Shown here: piece by piece, positions 25,080 through 33,700 of the stretch
Layout of the letters: the number at the start of each line of letters is the position of its first letter
Numbering within the stretch: the first letter of the stretch is position 1
DNA from: Candidatus Equadaptatus faecalis
GTDB taxonomy: Bacteria; Synergistota; Synergistia; Synergistales; Synergistaceae
Length of the DNA stretch: 44,952 nt
Assembly (NCBI GenBank): GCA_018065065.1
Contig: JAGHTZ010000017.1
Location: 1 to 44,952 of the forward strand
Direction: 5' to 3'
Translations under genes and position numbers: made by a program
The notes under the pieces: model-generated
What the model saw: only the letters and a program-made list of their open reading frames with translations
What the model was told of the DNA's origin: nothing
Databases searched by the model: none

Positions 25080-26666
25080 GTGCTGAAATTTCCTTTGCCT
25101 GTTTTTACTATATATCTGCCCTGCATTGTATGTCTGTTTATGTCGTTTTTTATCGTGTACGTGCATTACGCGAAAGGCAGACTGGGCATTAACGTCGTTG
25201 TCCGCCGCAAGCCGCTTAACATACTTTTTCTTGCGGTGCTTGTAATTAATTTTATTCTTGTTCTTCTCGTTTTTAAATTCTACAGAACTGAACTGCAGAT
25301 GCCGGCTCCTTTTGTGAACCGCGTTACGACTGACGTGCTGAGCAGCGGAGAGCAGTTTGATACCGGGAAAAATTATTTTGTTGACTTTCTTTCGGCATGC
25401 GCTGCCGCCCTGTCCGCGTTTGCTGCTTTGCTTGTAGGTCTCAGGGCAATGGCAGACAGAAAAAACGCTTTGAGCATATCAAAAATGGCGTGTATTTTCC
25501 TTGTTATCGCGTCGGTAGAAGGTATGTATTATTCCAACAGTCTCTACGGAATACTTTTTTTTAATATTATGTCTCAGACAGCTTCCTACGGACTTTACAG
25601 ACATTCTGCGGTTTACGGCAGAAAAGCAGTTCCCGTATTTATGCATCATCTTTCCAGAATAGTTTCGATGCTGCTTTTTCTTGCCGGAGTTGTAATACTC
25701 AGTTCAAAATACGGACCGTCGCTTACAAGGCTTATATCATGCAGTTTTACAGTCGGAATGAGAGAAAAAATTGCTTTTGCCCTGATGTTTGCGCCGATGG
25801 CGGCTCTTTTCCTGCGGCCTGCAACTCATACCAAGGACCCTGTCTACCGCGCGTTTTTCGTTATGCGCAGCCAGGCTGTATTTTATGTAATCATCAGAAT
25901 CATTTTCTCAATATTCGGCGTTTCCGCGGGACTTGAAAAAGTGCCGAACATAATGATATTTACGGGCTGCGCGGCGGTACTTTTCTCCGTGCTTATGACA
26001 ACCTCAACAAAAGAGCCGTGCAAATATTCCGCTTTTATGGACCTGTTCGCCAAGGGGTTTCTGCTTGTTTCTGCCGGAATTGCGTATTACGGCTGTTTCA
26101 GCGCGGAAGGTCTTGCGCAGTACGGTTTTACAGCCCTTGAAAGTATGATTTCACTTTGGCTGCTCTATCTGCCAATGTTCACAATATTGACTATTTCTTC
26201 TGCGCTTATTGAAACTCCTGCCGATGACGGGATTGAGCTTTATCGCAAGAGCGGACTGCTGAGCATAACGCCTGTCGCCGTTTTTGCGCTCTATTTTGTT
26301 CTTTTCGGTTTCTGCGGTATGCCTCCGCTTGTAACCTATCCGTTTATTCAGCTGATATTCAGAGCCGCAAACTTTATATGGCCGTTTTTGGCAGTATTTC
26401 TTGTTTTGGCTGTATTCTCCATGTTTATCATAGGACTTTACATGATTTCTACGGTTGCTTTCGGCAAAGCATGGACAAAGGAAGACAAAGAAAAAAGTAC
26501 TGTTCGGGACAGGGAAATTATCCTTGTAACTTCAATTTTTATGTTCTGGATTTTACTCTTGTCCGTTTCCCCCGGTCTTCTGCTGCAGAATTTTGCGGCA
26601 CCGTCGGCTGAATCTTTGATGAATACGGGCTATTCCATTAACGTAATTGAGGAGGCAGAAAAATGA
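25080..26666 (+). CDS. Divergent NuoL/M/N (antiporter-like) membrane protein
   Basis: About 528 residues with some 13-14 hydrophobic segments. It resembles the antiporter-like subunits of complex I and energy-converting hydrogenases. The best matches are the SQTASYGLYRH segment (about 165-175, like SYLLIGFW), HTKDPVYRAFF...AVFYVIIRI (about 250-274, like GPTPVSALIH...AGVYLLIR) and GMPPL (413-417) with the long helix after it. By these alignments the usual Glu of TM5, the Lys of the broken helix and the Lys/Glu after GxPP are replaced by hydrophobic residues. GTG 25080 is chosen because GGAGG lies 11 bases upstream and the first TM follows directly; an open frame extends up to TTG 24948 but reads as leader. 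It overlaps the next gene by 4 bases (ATGA). Confidence 0.65.
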   Translation: MLKFPLPVFTIYLPCIVCLFMSFFIVYVHYAKGRLGINVVVRRKPLNILFLAVLVINFILVLLVFKFYRTELQMPAPFVNRVTTDVLSSGEQFDTGKNYFVDFLSACAAALSAFAALLVGLRAMADRKNALSISKMACIFLVIASVEGMYYSNSLYGILFFNIMSQTASYGLYRHSAVYGRKAVPVFMHHLSRIVSMLLFLAGVVILSSKYGPSLTRLISCSFTVGMREKIAFALMFAPMAALFLRPATHTKDPVYRAFFVMRSQAVFYVIIRIIFSIFGVSAGLEKVPNIMIFTGCAAVLFSVLMTTSTKEPCKYSAFMDLFAKGFLLVSAGIAYYGCFSAEGLAQYGFTALESMISLWLLYLPMFTILTISSALIETPADDGIELYRKSGLLSITPVAVFALYFVLFGFCGMPPLVTYPFIQLIFRAANFIWPFLAVFLVLAVFSMFIIGLYMISTVAFGKAWTKEDKEKSTVRDREIILVTSIFMFWILLLSVSPGLLLQNFAAPSAESLMNTGYSINVIEEAEK

Positions 26667-26956
26667 TTACCTCCGTTTCCGTAGCACGCTTTTACTGGAT
26701 GCCTCTTGTATGGATGTTTGTTGTTTTTCTCTCGTTGCTTATTGTTGCTCTTATATGCAATATTTTTGACAGCCGCGCTGAAAATGAAATTGAGATGCGA
26801 GACAAAAGCAGTATTGACGAAAACGAGATTGTTAACGAAGAACATCTCTCTCTGGCAAGAAAATATCTGACAGTCTGGATGAGCAACCGCTATAAATACG
26901 TGATTTTGCCGTTCATACTTTTTGCGGTGTGCCTGGCTGTGCTTTTTACGGAGTAA
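26663..26956 (+). CDS. Small membrane protein of unknown function
   Basis: 97 residues, two hydrophobic segments (about 12-33 and 78-95) joined by an acidic loop of about 45 residues (NEIEMRDKSSIDENEIVNEE). It starts in the stop codon of the antiporter-like gene and ends 4 bases before the NuoH-like gene, so it is surely cotranslated with them. I do not recognise a family. It is too short and too polar in the middle for a typical NuoK or MrpC-like subunit. By position it is probably an accessory subunit of the same complex. Confidence 0.7.
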   Translation: MITSVSVARFYWMPLVWMFVVFLSLLIVALICNIFDSRAENEIEMRDKSSIDENEIVNEEHLSLARKYLTVWMSNRYKYVILPFILFAVCLAVLFTE

Positions 26957-26960
26957 ACAG

Positions 26961-27971
26961 ATGAGCGTACTATATTTGATTGTCCGTTATATACTTCTGC
27001 TTGCAGCCCTGGCGGTATGGATTTGCCTTATTGTCCTGACGGAAGGCGTTTATACCTCAGTTATGCGTATGCTGCTGAAAAAACGCGACAGAAACAAATA
27101 TCATAAGTTTATTGATTTCTTTAGGCAGGATTACGGTTTGTCGGGGCAGGGCTACAGAAAGACAGTGCTTTTTGCCTTGTCAATTTCATTTGCGCTGCTG
27201 TGCTCCGTTTTCGCCTGTATACCCTCGGGGGCGGCTGTCCCCGTGATTGAAAACGGCGGTGACCTTTTGCAAATGCTGTTTTCGATTATAATGTCAGTGG
27301 GTTTTGTGTTTGTCGCTCTTGAAGCGCTTAATTTCAGCGACAAAAAATACGTGTTCAAAAAGCTGCTGATTTCTGTCGCAAGACTGTATATCCCTCTGGC
27401 GGCGTGTATTGTTTCCATTGCCTCTTATCTTGAGACCATAGGTATTGCGGGCGATACATTCAGCCTCTCTCTGCTGATATCCGCTACGCCTTATAATTCA
27501 ATGTCCAAGTACGGCATAGCAGGGCTGCTTCTGTTCGGATTTATTATTTTCAGCCAAATTTATTCGGAGGATAAAGAGCCCGGAGAAGACTGCATGCTTA
27601 TCTCGGTGAACGATATGCCTGAATTTACCGGCAAAACAAGATTTGTTCTTCAGTTGTGGAGCTTGGTTATTCCATATTTGGTAATTTTGCTGACAGAACA
27701 GATATTTTTCCCCTGGAAATGGTTCGTGCGTATAGACAAAGGCCCTTTAATCGCATTGCTGATGACGCTCGCCGCATTTGTCGTTTTCTGGGTGATGCTT
27801 GTGCTGCTCAGAATTGTCGTGGTCAGCCTCTGCTGGTCAGTGATGCATTTTATTAAAACGCACGTCTCGAAAAAAGTATATTTCTTTATCCTGCCGCTTC
27901 TTGTACTTATCGCCATGGGACTTGTATTCTATGACAGTATTATAATCGCGGCAGAAATGATTGCATATTAA
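26961..27971 (+). CDS. Divergent NuoH/EchB-like membrane protein
   Basis: About 336 residues, roughly eight membrane segments. The pattern near residue 215-250, MPEFTGKTRFVLQLWSLVIP, resembles the NuoH segment around EYSGMRFALFFLAEY, the part next to the quinone or hydrogenase interface. Just before it, the NuoH acidic cluster (form EAExEL) reads GEDCML, so only part of the charges remain. The N-terminal amphipathic helix and R-x-GP region of NuoH are not recognisable. ATG 26961 follows GGAG by 7 bases. The gene order antiporter-like, small, NuoH-like recalls echA-echB or hycC-hycD, but no hydrophilic subunits follow; the next gene is glnS. Homology is an inference from short motifs. Confidence 0.5.
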   Translation: MSVLYLIVRYILLLAALAVWICLIVLTEGVYTSVMRMLLKKRDRNKYHKFIDFFRQDYGLSGQGYRKTVLFALSISFALLCSVFACIPSGAAVPVIENGGDLLQMLFSIIMSVGFVFVALEALNFSDKKYVFKKLLISVARLYIPLAACIVSIASYLETIGIAGDTFSLSLLISATPYNSMSKYGIAGLLLFGFIIFSQIYSEDKEPGEDCMLISVNDMPEFTGKTRFVLQLWSLVIPYLVILLTEQIFFPWKWFVRIDKGPLIALLMTLAAFVVFWVMLVLLRIVVVSLCWSVMHFIKTHVSKKVYFFILPLLVLIAMGLVFYDSIIIAAEMIAY

Positions 27972-28004
27972 ATCATTACAAATACAAAGCCGGAGGCAGT
28001 CAAA

Positions 28005-29681
28005 ATGGAAGAAAACAAAAAGATGAATTTCGTTGAGGAAATAGTTGCCAAAGATTTAGAGGAAGGCAAAATTTCAAAAGTTATTACGCGCTTTCCGCCC
28101 GAGCCTAACGGTTATCTGCATATAGGGCACGCCAAATCGATCTGTCTGAATTTCGGAATAGCAGAAGAATTCGGCGGCCAGTGCAACCTGCGTTTTGATG
28201 ATACAAACCCTGCAAAGGAAGAAACAGAATACGTTAACGCTATTCAGGAAGATTTGAAATGGCTCGGCTTTAAATGGGCAAATCTTTGTTACGCTTCAAA
28301 CTATTTCGATCAGTTCTATGAATGGGCGCTTGACCTTATAAAAGCCGGAAAAGCTTATGTGGACAATCAGAATGCCGAAGAAATACGCATTAACCGCGGA
28401 ACGCTGACAGCCCCGGGCAAAGAATCGCCCTACAGAAACAGAACAGTTGAAGAAAATCTTGAACTGTTTGACAGAATGACAAAAGGGGAGTTTGAAGAAG
28501 GCTCATGCGTGCTGCGTGCCAAGATTGACATGGCGAGCAACAACATGAATATGCGTGACCCTGTAATATACCGCATACTCAAACGTTCGCATCACAGAAC
28601 CGGCGGCAAATGGAATGTATATCCCATGTATGACTTTGCTCACGGCTTTGAAGACGCCATTGAAGGTGTTACTCATTCAATATGCACGCTTGAATTTCAG
28701 GATCACAGACCGCTTTACGACTGGTTCATCGCAAACGTCAATACGCCGCATACACCGCACCAGTATGAATTTGCAAGGCTTAACCTCACCTATACCGTAA
28801 TGAGCAAACGCAAGCTGCTTGAGCTTGTAACGCTCGGCATAGTCTCAGGCTGGGACGACCCGCGTATGCCGACAATTTCCGGTTTCAGACGCCGCGGATA
28901 CACCCCGTCTTCCATACGCCGTTTCTGCAAAGAAGTAGGAGTTGCCAAATCGGACAGCATGGTTGAAATAGAGCTTCTTCAGCACTGCCTCCGCGAGGAA
29001 CTGAACAAAACGGCACAAAGAAGAATGGCTGTACTTAAACCGCTGAAGGTTGTTCTTGACAACTGGCAGGAGGATTTTGTCGACGAACTGCCTGCGGAAA
29101 ACAATCCGGAAGACGAAGCTGCGGGAAAACGCACGGTAAAAATCGGCAAAGTTATTTACATTGAGCAGGACGATTTTATGGAAGAACCGCCGAAAAAATA
29201 TTTCCGCCTTGCCCCCGGCGCCGAAGTGCGGCTTAAATACGCGTACCTCGTCAAATGTACGGACGTGATAAAAGATGCAGCCGGAAACGTTGTCGAGCTT
29301 CACTGCACGGTTGACATGGAAAGCCGCGGCGGGGAAGCGCCGGACGGACGCCGCGTAAAGGGAACGCTTAACTGGGTATGGGAAGGCGACGCGGTAAAAG
29401 CCCGTATTAACCTTTACGACCATCTCTTCACAATAAGAAACCTCGGCGACATGGAAGAAGGAAAGGATTACAAAGACTATCTGAACCCCGAATCCCTTAA
29501 GGTTATTGAAAATGCCCTTGTAGAGCCATCGCTTGCGGATTCCGCGCCGCTGGATAAATTCCAGTTCCTCCGTCACGGATATTTCTGCACGGACAAGGAT
29601 TCAACGCCGGAAAAGCCAGTATTCAACCTTGCGGTAACGCTCAAAGATTCATGGGGCAAAGAGGTCAAAAAACAGGGATAG
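28005..29681 (+). CDS. glnS: Glutaminyl-tRNA synthetase
   Basis: Charges tRNA-Gln directly with glutamine. 558 residues, class I synthetase. The HIGH motif is in [15 protein letters not shown] (H39-H42) and the KMSKS equivalent is VMSKRKL (about 265-271). GlnRS-specific blocks include [13 protein letters not shown] and [24 protein letters not shown], and the C-terminal beta-barrel anticodon-binding domain is complete. GGAGG lies before ATG 28005. It follows the membrane module by 33 bases without a terminator and may be cotranscribed. A separate GluRS is encoded at 39510-40853, so the indirect Glu-tRNA-Gln route may not be needed. Confidence 0.97.
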   Translation: MEENKKMNFVEEIVAKDLEEGKISKVITRFPPEPNGYLHIGHAKSICLNFGIAEEFGGQCNLRFDDTNPAKEETEYVNAIQEDLKWLGFKWANLCYASNYFDQFYEWALDLIKAGKAYVDNQNAEEIRINRGTLTAPGKESPYRNRTVEENLELFDRMTKGEFEEGSCVLRAKIDMASNNMNMRDPVIYRILKRSHHRTGGKWNVYPMYDFAHGFEDAIEGVTHSICTLEFQDHRPLYDWFIANVNTPHTPHQYEFARLNLTYTVMSKRKLLELVTLGIVSGWDDPRMPTISGFRRRGYTPSSIRRFCKEVGVAKSDSMVEIELLQHCLREELNKTAQRRMAVLKPLKVVLDNWQEDFVDELPAENNPEDEAAGKRTVKIGKVIYIEQDDFMEEPPKKYFRLAPGAEVRLKYAYLVKCTDVIKDAAGNVVELHCTVDMESRGGEAPDGRRVKGTLNWVWEGDAVKARINLYDHLFTIRNLGDMEEGKDYKDYLNPESLKVIENALVEPSLADSAPLDKFQFLRHGYFCTDKDSTPEKPVFNLAVTLKDSWGKEVKKQG

Positions 29682-29711
29682 TGATTAGTCGCAGTACAAG
29701 TTTATCCTCGT

Positions 29712-29751
29712 AAAAAAACATTCTCCGCTGTATGCGGAGAATGTTTTTTTT
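29712..29751. terminator. Bidirectional terminator between glnS and the ABC operon
   Basis: A 17-bp stem (29712-29728 with 29734-29750, loop TGTAT) begins with seven A and ends with seven T, plus one more T. It ends glnS on the plus strand and the ABC importer operon on the minus strand. Confidence 0.95.
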
Positions 29752-29763
29752 GAACTTAATTTT

Positions 29764-30834
29764 TTAGTCGTCCATCTGATACCAGAACGGGCGGAGGAAT
29801 TTAAGGCTGCAGCCCTGTTCAACTTCCGGTCCCTGATCTCTGCGTCCTGTCTGAACGCGGATTTCCTGATCGCCGACTTTAATAAGGTAGTCGATAATTT
29901 CGCCGAGGAATGCCTTGCGGAGTACAAAGCCGCGTACCCCGTCAGGGTCGCTTTCGCTCGTGAAGTTGATTTCAGTCGGACGGCTTGCGAGGCTGAACGT
30001 GCGTTCGTCTTTCATGCTGTTCGGCACGACAAGAGACGCAGGAAGCGCAAGCTCTGAGCCGGATATGTGCGCTGTGTCTCCCTTCCACTGAACGTCAGTG
30101 AAGTTTGATACGCCGATGAAACTGAAAACGAATTTGTTCGCAGGGTCGTTGTAAATGTTGAGTGGCGTGTCAACCTGCTGCATAACGCCGAGCTTCATAA
30201 CGAGGATTCTGTCGGAAAGCGCCATGGCTTCGGACTGGTCGTGCGTTACGTAGATTATGGAGAAGCCGTATTTGTTCTGCAGTTCTTTAATTTCAAACCG
30301 CATTTCTTCCCTGAGATGCGGGTCGAGGGAGGAAAGAGGTTCGTCAAGAAGCATAACGTCAGGGTTGATTGCAAGGGCGCGGGCAAGCGCTACGCGCTGT
30401 TTGCCGCCGCCTGAAAGATCCGCGGGGCTGTCATTTGCAGAGTCCAGCAGGTTGGTGGCGGTCAAAGCATCTTTGGTACGGCGCTCTATTTCAGCCTTTT
30501 CAAGCTTCCTGAGGCGGAGAGGGAACGCTATGTTTTCGTAGACGCTCATGTGCGGCCATACTGCAAACGCCTGGAAGACCATTCCGAAGTTTCTGTTTTC
30601 GGGCGGTGTGTAATGATGCTTCTTCGGTGACGAGAAAAGTTTGTCGCCAACCCAGACTTCACCGTCGGTAAGGTCTTCGAAGCCTGCTACCATGCGCAGG
30701 GTCGTCGTTTTGCCGCAGCCTGACGGTCCGAGCATTGAGAAGCATTCGCCTTTGTCTATTTTCAGGTTGAGTTTGTTGACTGCCGTAACGTCTCCGAAGC
30801 GTCTTGTTACGTCTATTAAGCGGACAAAGGACAT
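29764..30834 (-). CDS. ABC importer ATPase with LSGGG signature
   Basis: About 356 residues, ATPase of the Fbp/Pot type. Walker A GPSGCGKTTT, Q-loop in MVFQAFAVWPHM, signature LSGGGKQR, Walker B VMLLDEPLSSLD, switch histidine in YVTHDQSEA, then a C-terminal TOBE-like domain (about 240-356). The signature usually reads LSGGQQQR; the Gln is Gly here. It is the last gene of a minus-strand operon: its ATG lies one base after the permease stop codon, with AGGTG just upstream. A second, different ATPase is the second gene of the same operon, which is unusual because this importer type normally uses an ATPase homodimer. Confidence 0.9.
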   Translation of the reverse strand: MSFVRLIDVTRRFGDVTAVNKLNLKIDKGECFSMLGPSGCGKTTTLRMVAGFEDLTDGEVWVGDKLFSSPKKHHYTPPENRNFGMVFQAFAVWPHMSVYENIAFPLRLRKLEKAEIERRTKDALTATNLLDSANDSPADLSGGGKQRVALARALAINPDVMLLDEPLSSLDPHLREEMRFEIKELQNKYGFSIIYVTHDQSEAMALSDRILVMKLGVMQQVDTPLNIYNDPANKFVFSFIGVSNFTDVQWKGDTAHISGSELALPASLVVPNSMKDERTFSLASRPTEINFTSESDPDGVRGFVLRKAFLGEIIDYLIKVGDQEIRVQTGRRDQGPEVEQGCSLKFLRPFWYQMDD

Positions 30835-30835
30835 G

Positions 30836-32533
30836 TTATTCACCTGCTTTCTTGGTTATGCGGTTGATGATCGACTGGCAGATTACTATAAGTATCAGTG
30901 CGATACCTGCGAGAGCTGCCGACATAACCGTTTCGCCGTCTTCATTCAGCGTGTAAATCGCAACGCCGATTGTTCTTGTGGTCGGGGCGTAGAGCATAAT
31001 TGAAACCGTAAGCTCGCGGAGCGCCGGAAGGAAGATAAGGAAGAACGCGCTTATCATGCCCGGGCGCACGAGAGGTATAACGATATCCTTAAGCGACTGC
31101 CACATGGTTGCGCCGCAGGAACGGGAAGCTTCCATAAGAGAGTCGTGAACCTGCTCCAAAGCAGCCGTGTTTGCACGCAGCGAGAACGCCATGTAACGCG
31201 CGATGTAGGCGACAAGGATAATCCATACCGTGTTGTAAAGGTTTATTCCGAATTTGCCGCTCCATGCAAGGATAACGCCCAATGCGATAACGGATCCCGG
31301 AACTGAGAAAGGAAGCATGCCGAGGAATTCGAGAATGCCTTTTCCCTTTACCTTCATCTTGACTATAACGTAGGATATCATAACGCCTGCGAACATGGTA
31401 ATCGCGGCAGCTGCCAGACCGAGGGAGAGACTGTTGAAGATTGCGTCCTTGGTTACGTCGTATTCCGTCAGTATGTACTTGTAGTTGGCAAGCGACATAT
31501 TCGCCCACGTGAGAGGAACTCCGTAGGTGTCAACGGAACCGATCATAAAGATGATGGCTGTCGGAAGCAGAATCGTGAAACCGATGTAGGCAAGGCAGAA
31601 GAAAAGCAGCGGATAGCGGAGACCGCGGAGCTTGAGTTCCATAGGTCTGAAGGATTTTCCGCCGATAATCTGATAGTGCCCTTTGCTGAGTATTTTCTGC
31701 TGTGCCCAAATAATGGCGGCGGCGGTTACGACGAGAACCGTTGAAAGAACCGCGCCGGTACGTATTGAGGCAAAAGATCCCGCGCTTTGGTGAATCTTTT
31801 CGTAAATAAGTGTCGGTATGTTGTAAATACCCTGTTCAATACCCAAAACCGCGACGGTTCCGAAGTGCGCCATTGAATAAAGCATAATCAGAAGTGCGCC
31901 TGACATAATTGAAGGAAGAACGAGTGGTATCGTGATTTTGCGTGTGATTGTGAAAAGTCCTGCGCCGGAAATTCTTGCAGATTCCTCAAGCGTCGGGTCC
32001 ATGCGCTCAAGAGCGCCGCAGACCTGAATAAAGACAAACGGGAACAGATACATGACCTCGACAAGGCTTATGCCGAGATAGCTGTAAATGTTAAACAGCG
32101 GCTGATCCGTTTCAAAAACTCTCATAAACAGTCTGTTGATGTAGCCTGCGTTCGGGGAAAGAAGCATTTTCCACGCGAGAGCGCCGATGAATGACGGAAG
32201 CATGAAAGGAACGAGGAAAAGTCCCTTCATAAATTTTTTGTAGGGAAGGTCGGTACGTGTGACCAGCCATGCAAAAAACGTGCCGACAATCGTTGAACCG
32301 ATCGTCGTCATACTTGCGATTACGAGAGAATTTTTCAGCGCGGAGAAGGTGTCAGGCTCGGTAAGAACAGCGATAAAGTCTTTGCTGTTGAATTTCCCGC
32401 CGACGAAAAACGCGTTGAAAAGTATAAGAAGCACCGGCCATGCAACAAATATAACGAGAATTGCTATGGCGAGGAAAAGAATTATATGTGCAACGCCGAA
32501 GCTGCTTTCTTTTTTGATTGCACTCTGACTCAT
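30836..32533 (-). CDS. Fused two-domain ABC importer permease (FbpB-type)
   Basis: 565 residues with about 12 membrane segments in two homologous halves, as in FbpB/AfuB-type permeases. Each half carries an EAA loop that docks an ATPase: EESARISGAGLFTITRKITI in the first half and MEASRSCGATMWQSLKDIVI in the second. The ATG overlaps the upstream ATPase stop codon (TAATG). Since the halves differ, each could prefer one of the two ATPases of the operon. Confidence 0.92.
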   Translation of the reverse strand: MSQSAIKKESSFGVAHIILFLAIAILVIFVAWPVLLILFNAFFVGGKFNSKDFIAVLTEPDTFSALKNSLVIASMTTIGSTIVGTFFAWLVTRTDLPYKKFMKGLFLVPFMLPSFIGALAWKMLLSPNAGYINRLFMRVFETDQPLFNIYSYLGISLVEVMYLFPFVFIQVCGALERMDPTLEESARISGAGLFTITRKITIPLVLPSIMSGALLIMLYSMAHFGTVAVLGIEQGIYNIPTLIYEKIHQSAGSFASIRTGAVLSTVLVVTAAAIIWAQQKILSKGHYQIIGGKSFRPMELKLRGLRYPLLFFCLAYIGFTILLPTAIIFMIGSVDTYGVPLTWANMSLANYKYILTEYDVTKDAIFNSLSLGLAAAAITMFAGVMISYVIVKMKVKGKGILEFLGMLPFSVPGSVIALGVILAWSGKFGINLYNTVWIILVAYIARYMAFSLRANTAALEQVHDSLMEASRSCGATMWQSLKDIVIPLVRPGMISAFFLIFLPALRELTVSIMLYAPTTRTIGVAIYTLNEDGETVMSAALAGIALILIVICQSIINRITKKAGE

Positions 32534-33627
32534 TATTCTTCAACCTCCTTCAGCTGTTCTGCGTCAAACCAGTGCAGAGCCTTAAACGTGACGAAAATTT
32601 CTTCGCCTTCCTTAAACATAAGGCCGCTGCTGATAGCCTCATGCGTAACGATTTCGGTACGGAGCGTTTCGCCGTCAATGTCAATGGCGTAGTCCATCGT
32701 TGCGCCGAGGAAGTTTGCTCTTCTGACAACGCCTTTAAGCGTTCCCTCGGTTCTGCTGACGGAAACGTCCGATGGACGGAAACCGACGACCCATTCGTGT
32801 CCCGCATTTGCCTCAGGAGCGTTCAGCGAAACTTCCTGCGTACCGTTTCCAACGCAGAATTTTCCGTCCGCTTCGCGGATTTTAAGGAAGTTTGCTATGC
32901 CCATAAATTTGAATACGAACATATCGGCAGGTTCTTCAAAAATCTCGTACGGAGTTCCAATCTGACGGATTTTGCCCTGTTTGTCCATAATCGCGATACG
33001 GTCGGAAATCGCGAGAGCAACCTCCTGGTCGTGCGTGACGTAGAGAACCGTAATGCCGAATTTGCGCTGAAGGTCTTTGATTTCAAAACGCATCTCTTCG
33101 CGGAGGTTCGCGTCAAGGTTGCTCAGCGGTTCGTCAAGAAGCATAACCGCCGGATCCGCAACGAGGGCGCGCGCGAGCGCTACGCGCTGCTGCTGACCGC
33201 CTGAAAGCTCCGAAGGCAGACGTTTGTCCAGCCCGTTCATGCCCACGACGTCTATCATGCGCATAACGAGCTGATCGATTTCATCCTTGGGGCGTTTTTC
33301 CATTTTAAGGGGATACGCGATATTCTGATAGACATTCATGTGAGGCCAGACCGCGTAATCCTGAAAAACGATGCCGAGCGTGCGGCGTTCCGGAGCGACG
33401 TAGGCGCCGGTTTCGCTGTCCGCAACGACAACGTTGTCTATTTCAATTTTTCCCGCGTCAGGCACTTCGTGACCGGCGATAAGACGGATGAGCACGGTCT
33501 TGCCGCAGCCTGACGGACTGAGCAGCGTAAAGCATTCGCCCTTGACGATGTCAAGGTTAAGGTTTTCGTAAACGGTATGTTTGCCGAATGCCTTTGCCAC
33601 TCCTTTTATGCTGATAATATTTTCCAT
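32533..33627 (-). CDS. ABC importer ATPase with SPSGCGKT Walker A
   Basis: About 364 residues, same family as the ATPase at 29764-30834 but clearly divergent from it. Walker A is SPSGCGKT, with Ser in place of the first Gly of the usual GPSGCGKT; Q-loop in IVFQDYAVWPHM, canonical signature LSGGQQQR, Walker B VMLLDEPLSNLD, switch His in YVTHDQEVA, then a TOBE-like domain. ATG 33627 follows AGGAGG; an in-frame start 18 bases upstream lies before this site and is unlikely. It is second in the operon, separated from the binding-protein gene by a terminator-like hairpin. Confidence 0.9.
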   Translation of the reverse strand: MENIISIKGVAKAFGKHTVYENLNLDIVKGECFTLLSPSGCGKTVLIRLIAGHEVPDAGKIEIDNVVVADSETGAYVAPERRTLGIVFQDYAVWPHMNVYQNIAYPLKMEKRPKDEIDQLVMRMIDVVGMNGLDKRLPSELSGGQQQRVALARALVADPAVMLLDEPLSNLDANLREEMRFEIKDLQRKFGITVLYVTHDQEVALAISDRIAIMDKQGKIRQIGTPYEIFEEPADMFVFKFMGIANFLKIREADGKFCVGNGTQEVSLNAPEANAGHEWVVGFRPSDVSVSRTEGTLKGVVRRANFLGATMDYAIDIDGETLRTEIVTHEAISSGLMFKEGEEIFVTFKALHWFDAEQLKEVEE

Positions 33628-33652
33628 CCTGTTTCCTCCTGACAATTAAATC

Positions 33653-33683
33653 AAAAGGCAGAACAGGGTAACCCCGTTCTGCC
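33653..33683 (-). terminator. Intercistronic terminator after the binding-protein gene
   Basis: On the minus strand GGCAGAACGGGG pairs with CCCTGTTCTGCC (33672-33683 with 33657-33668, loop TTA, one G-U pair), followed by TTTTGATTT. It lies between the binding-protein gene and its transporter genes and probably lets only part of transcription continue. Confidence 0.8.
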
Positions 33684-33700
33684 TCTGAAAGTAATCAGAA

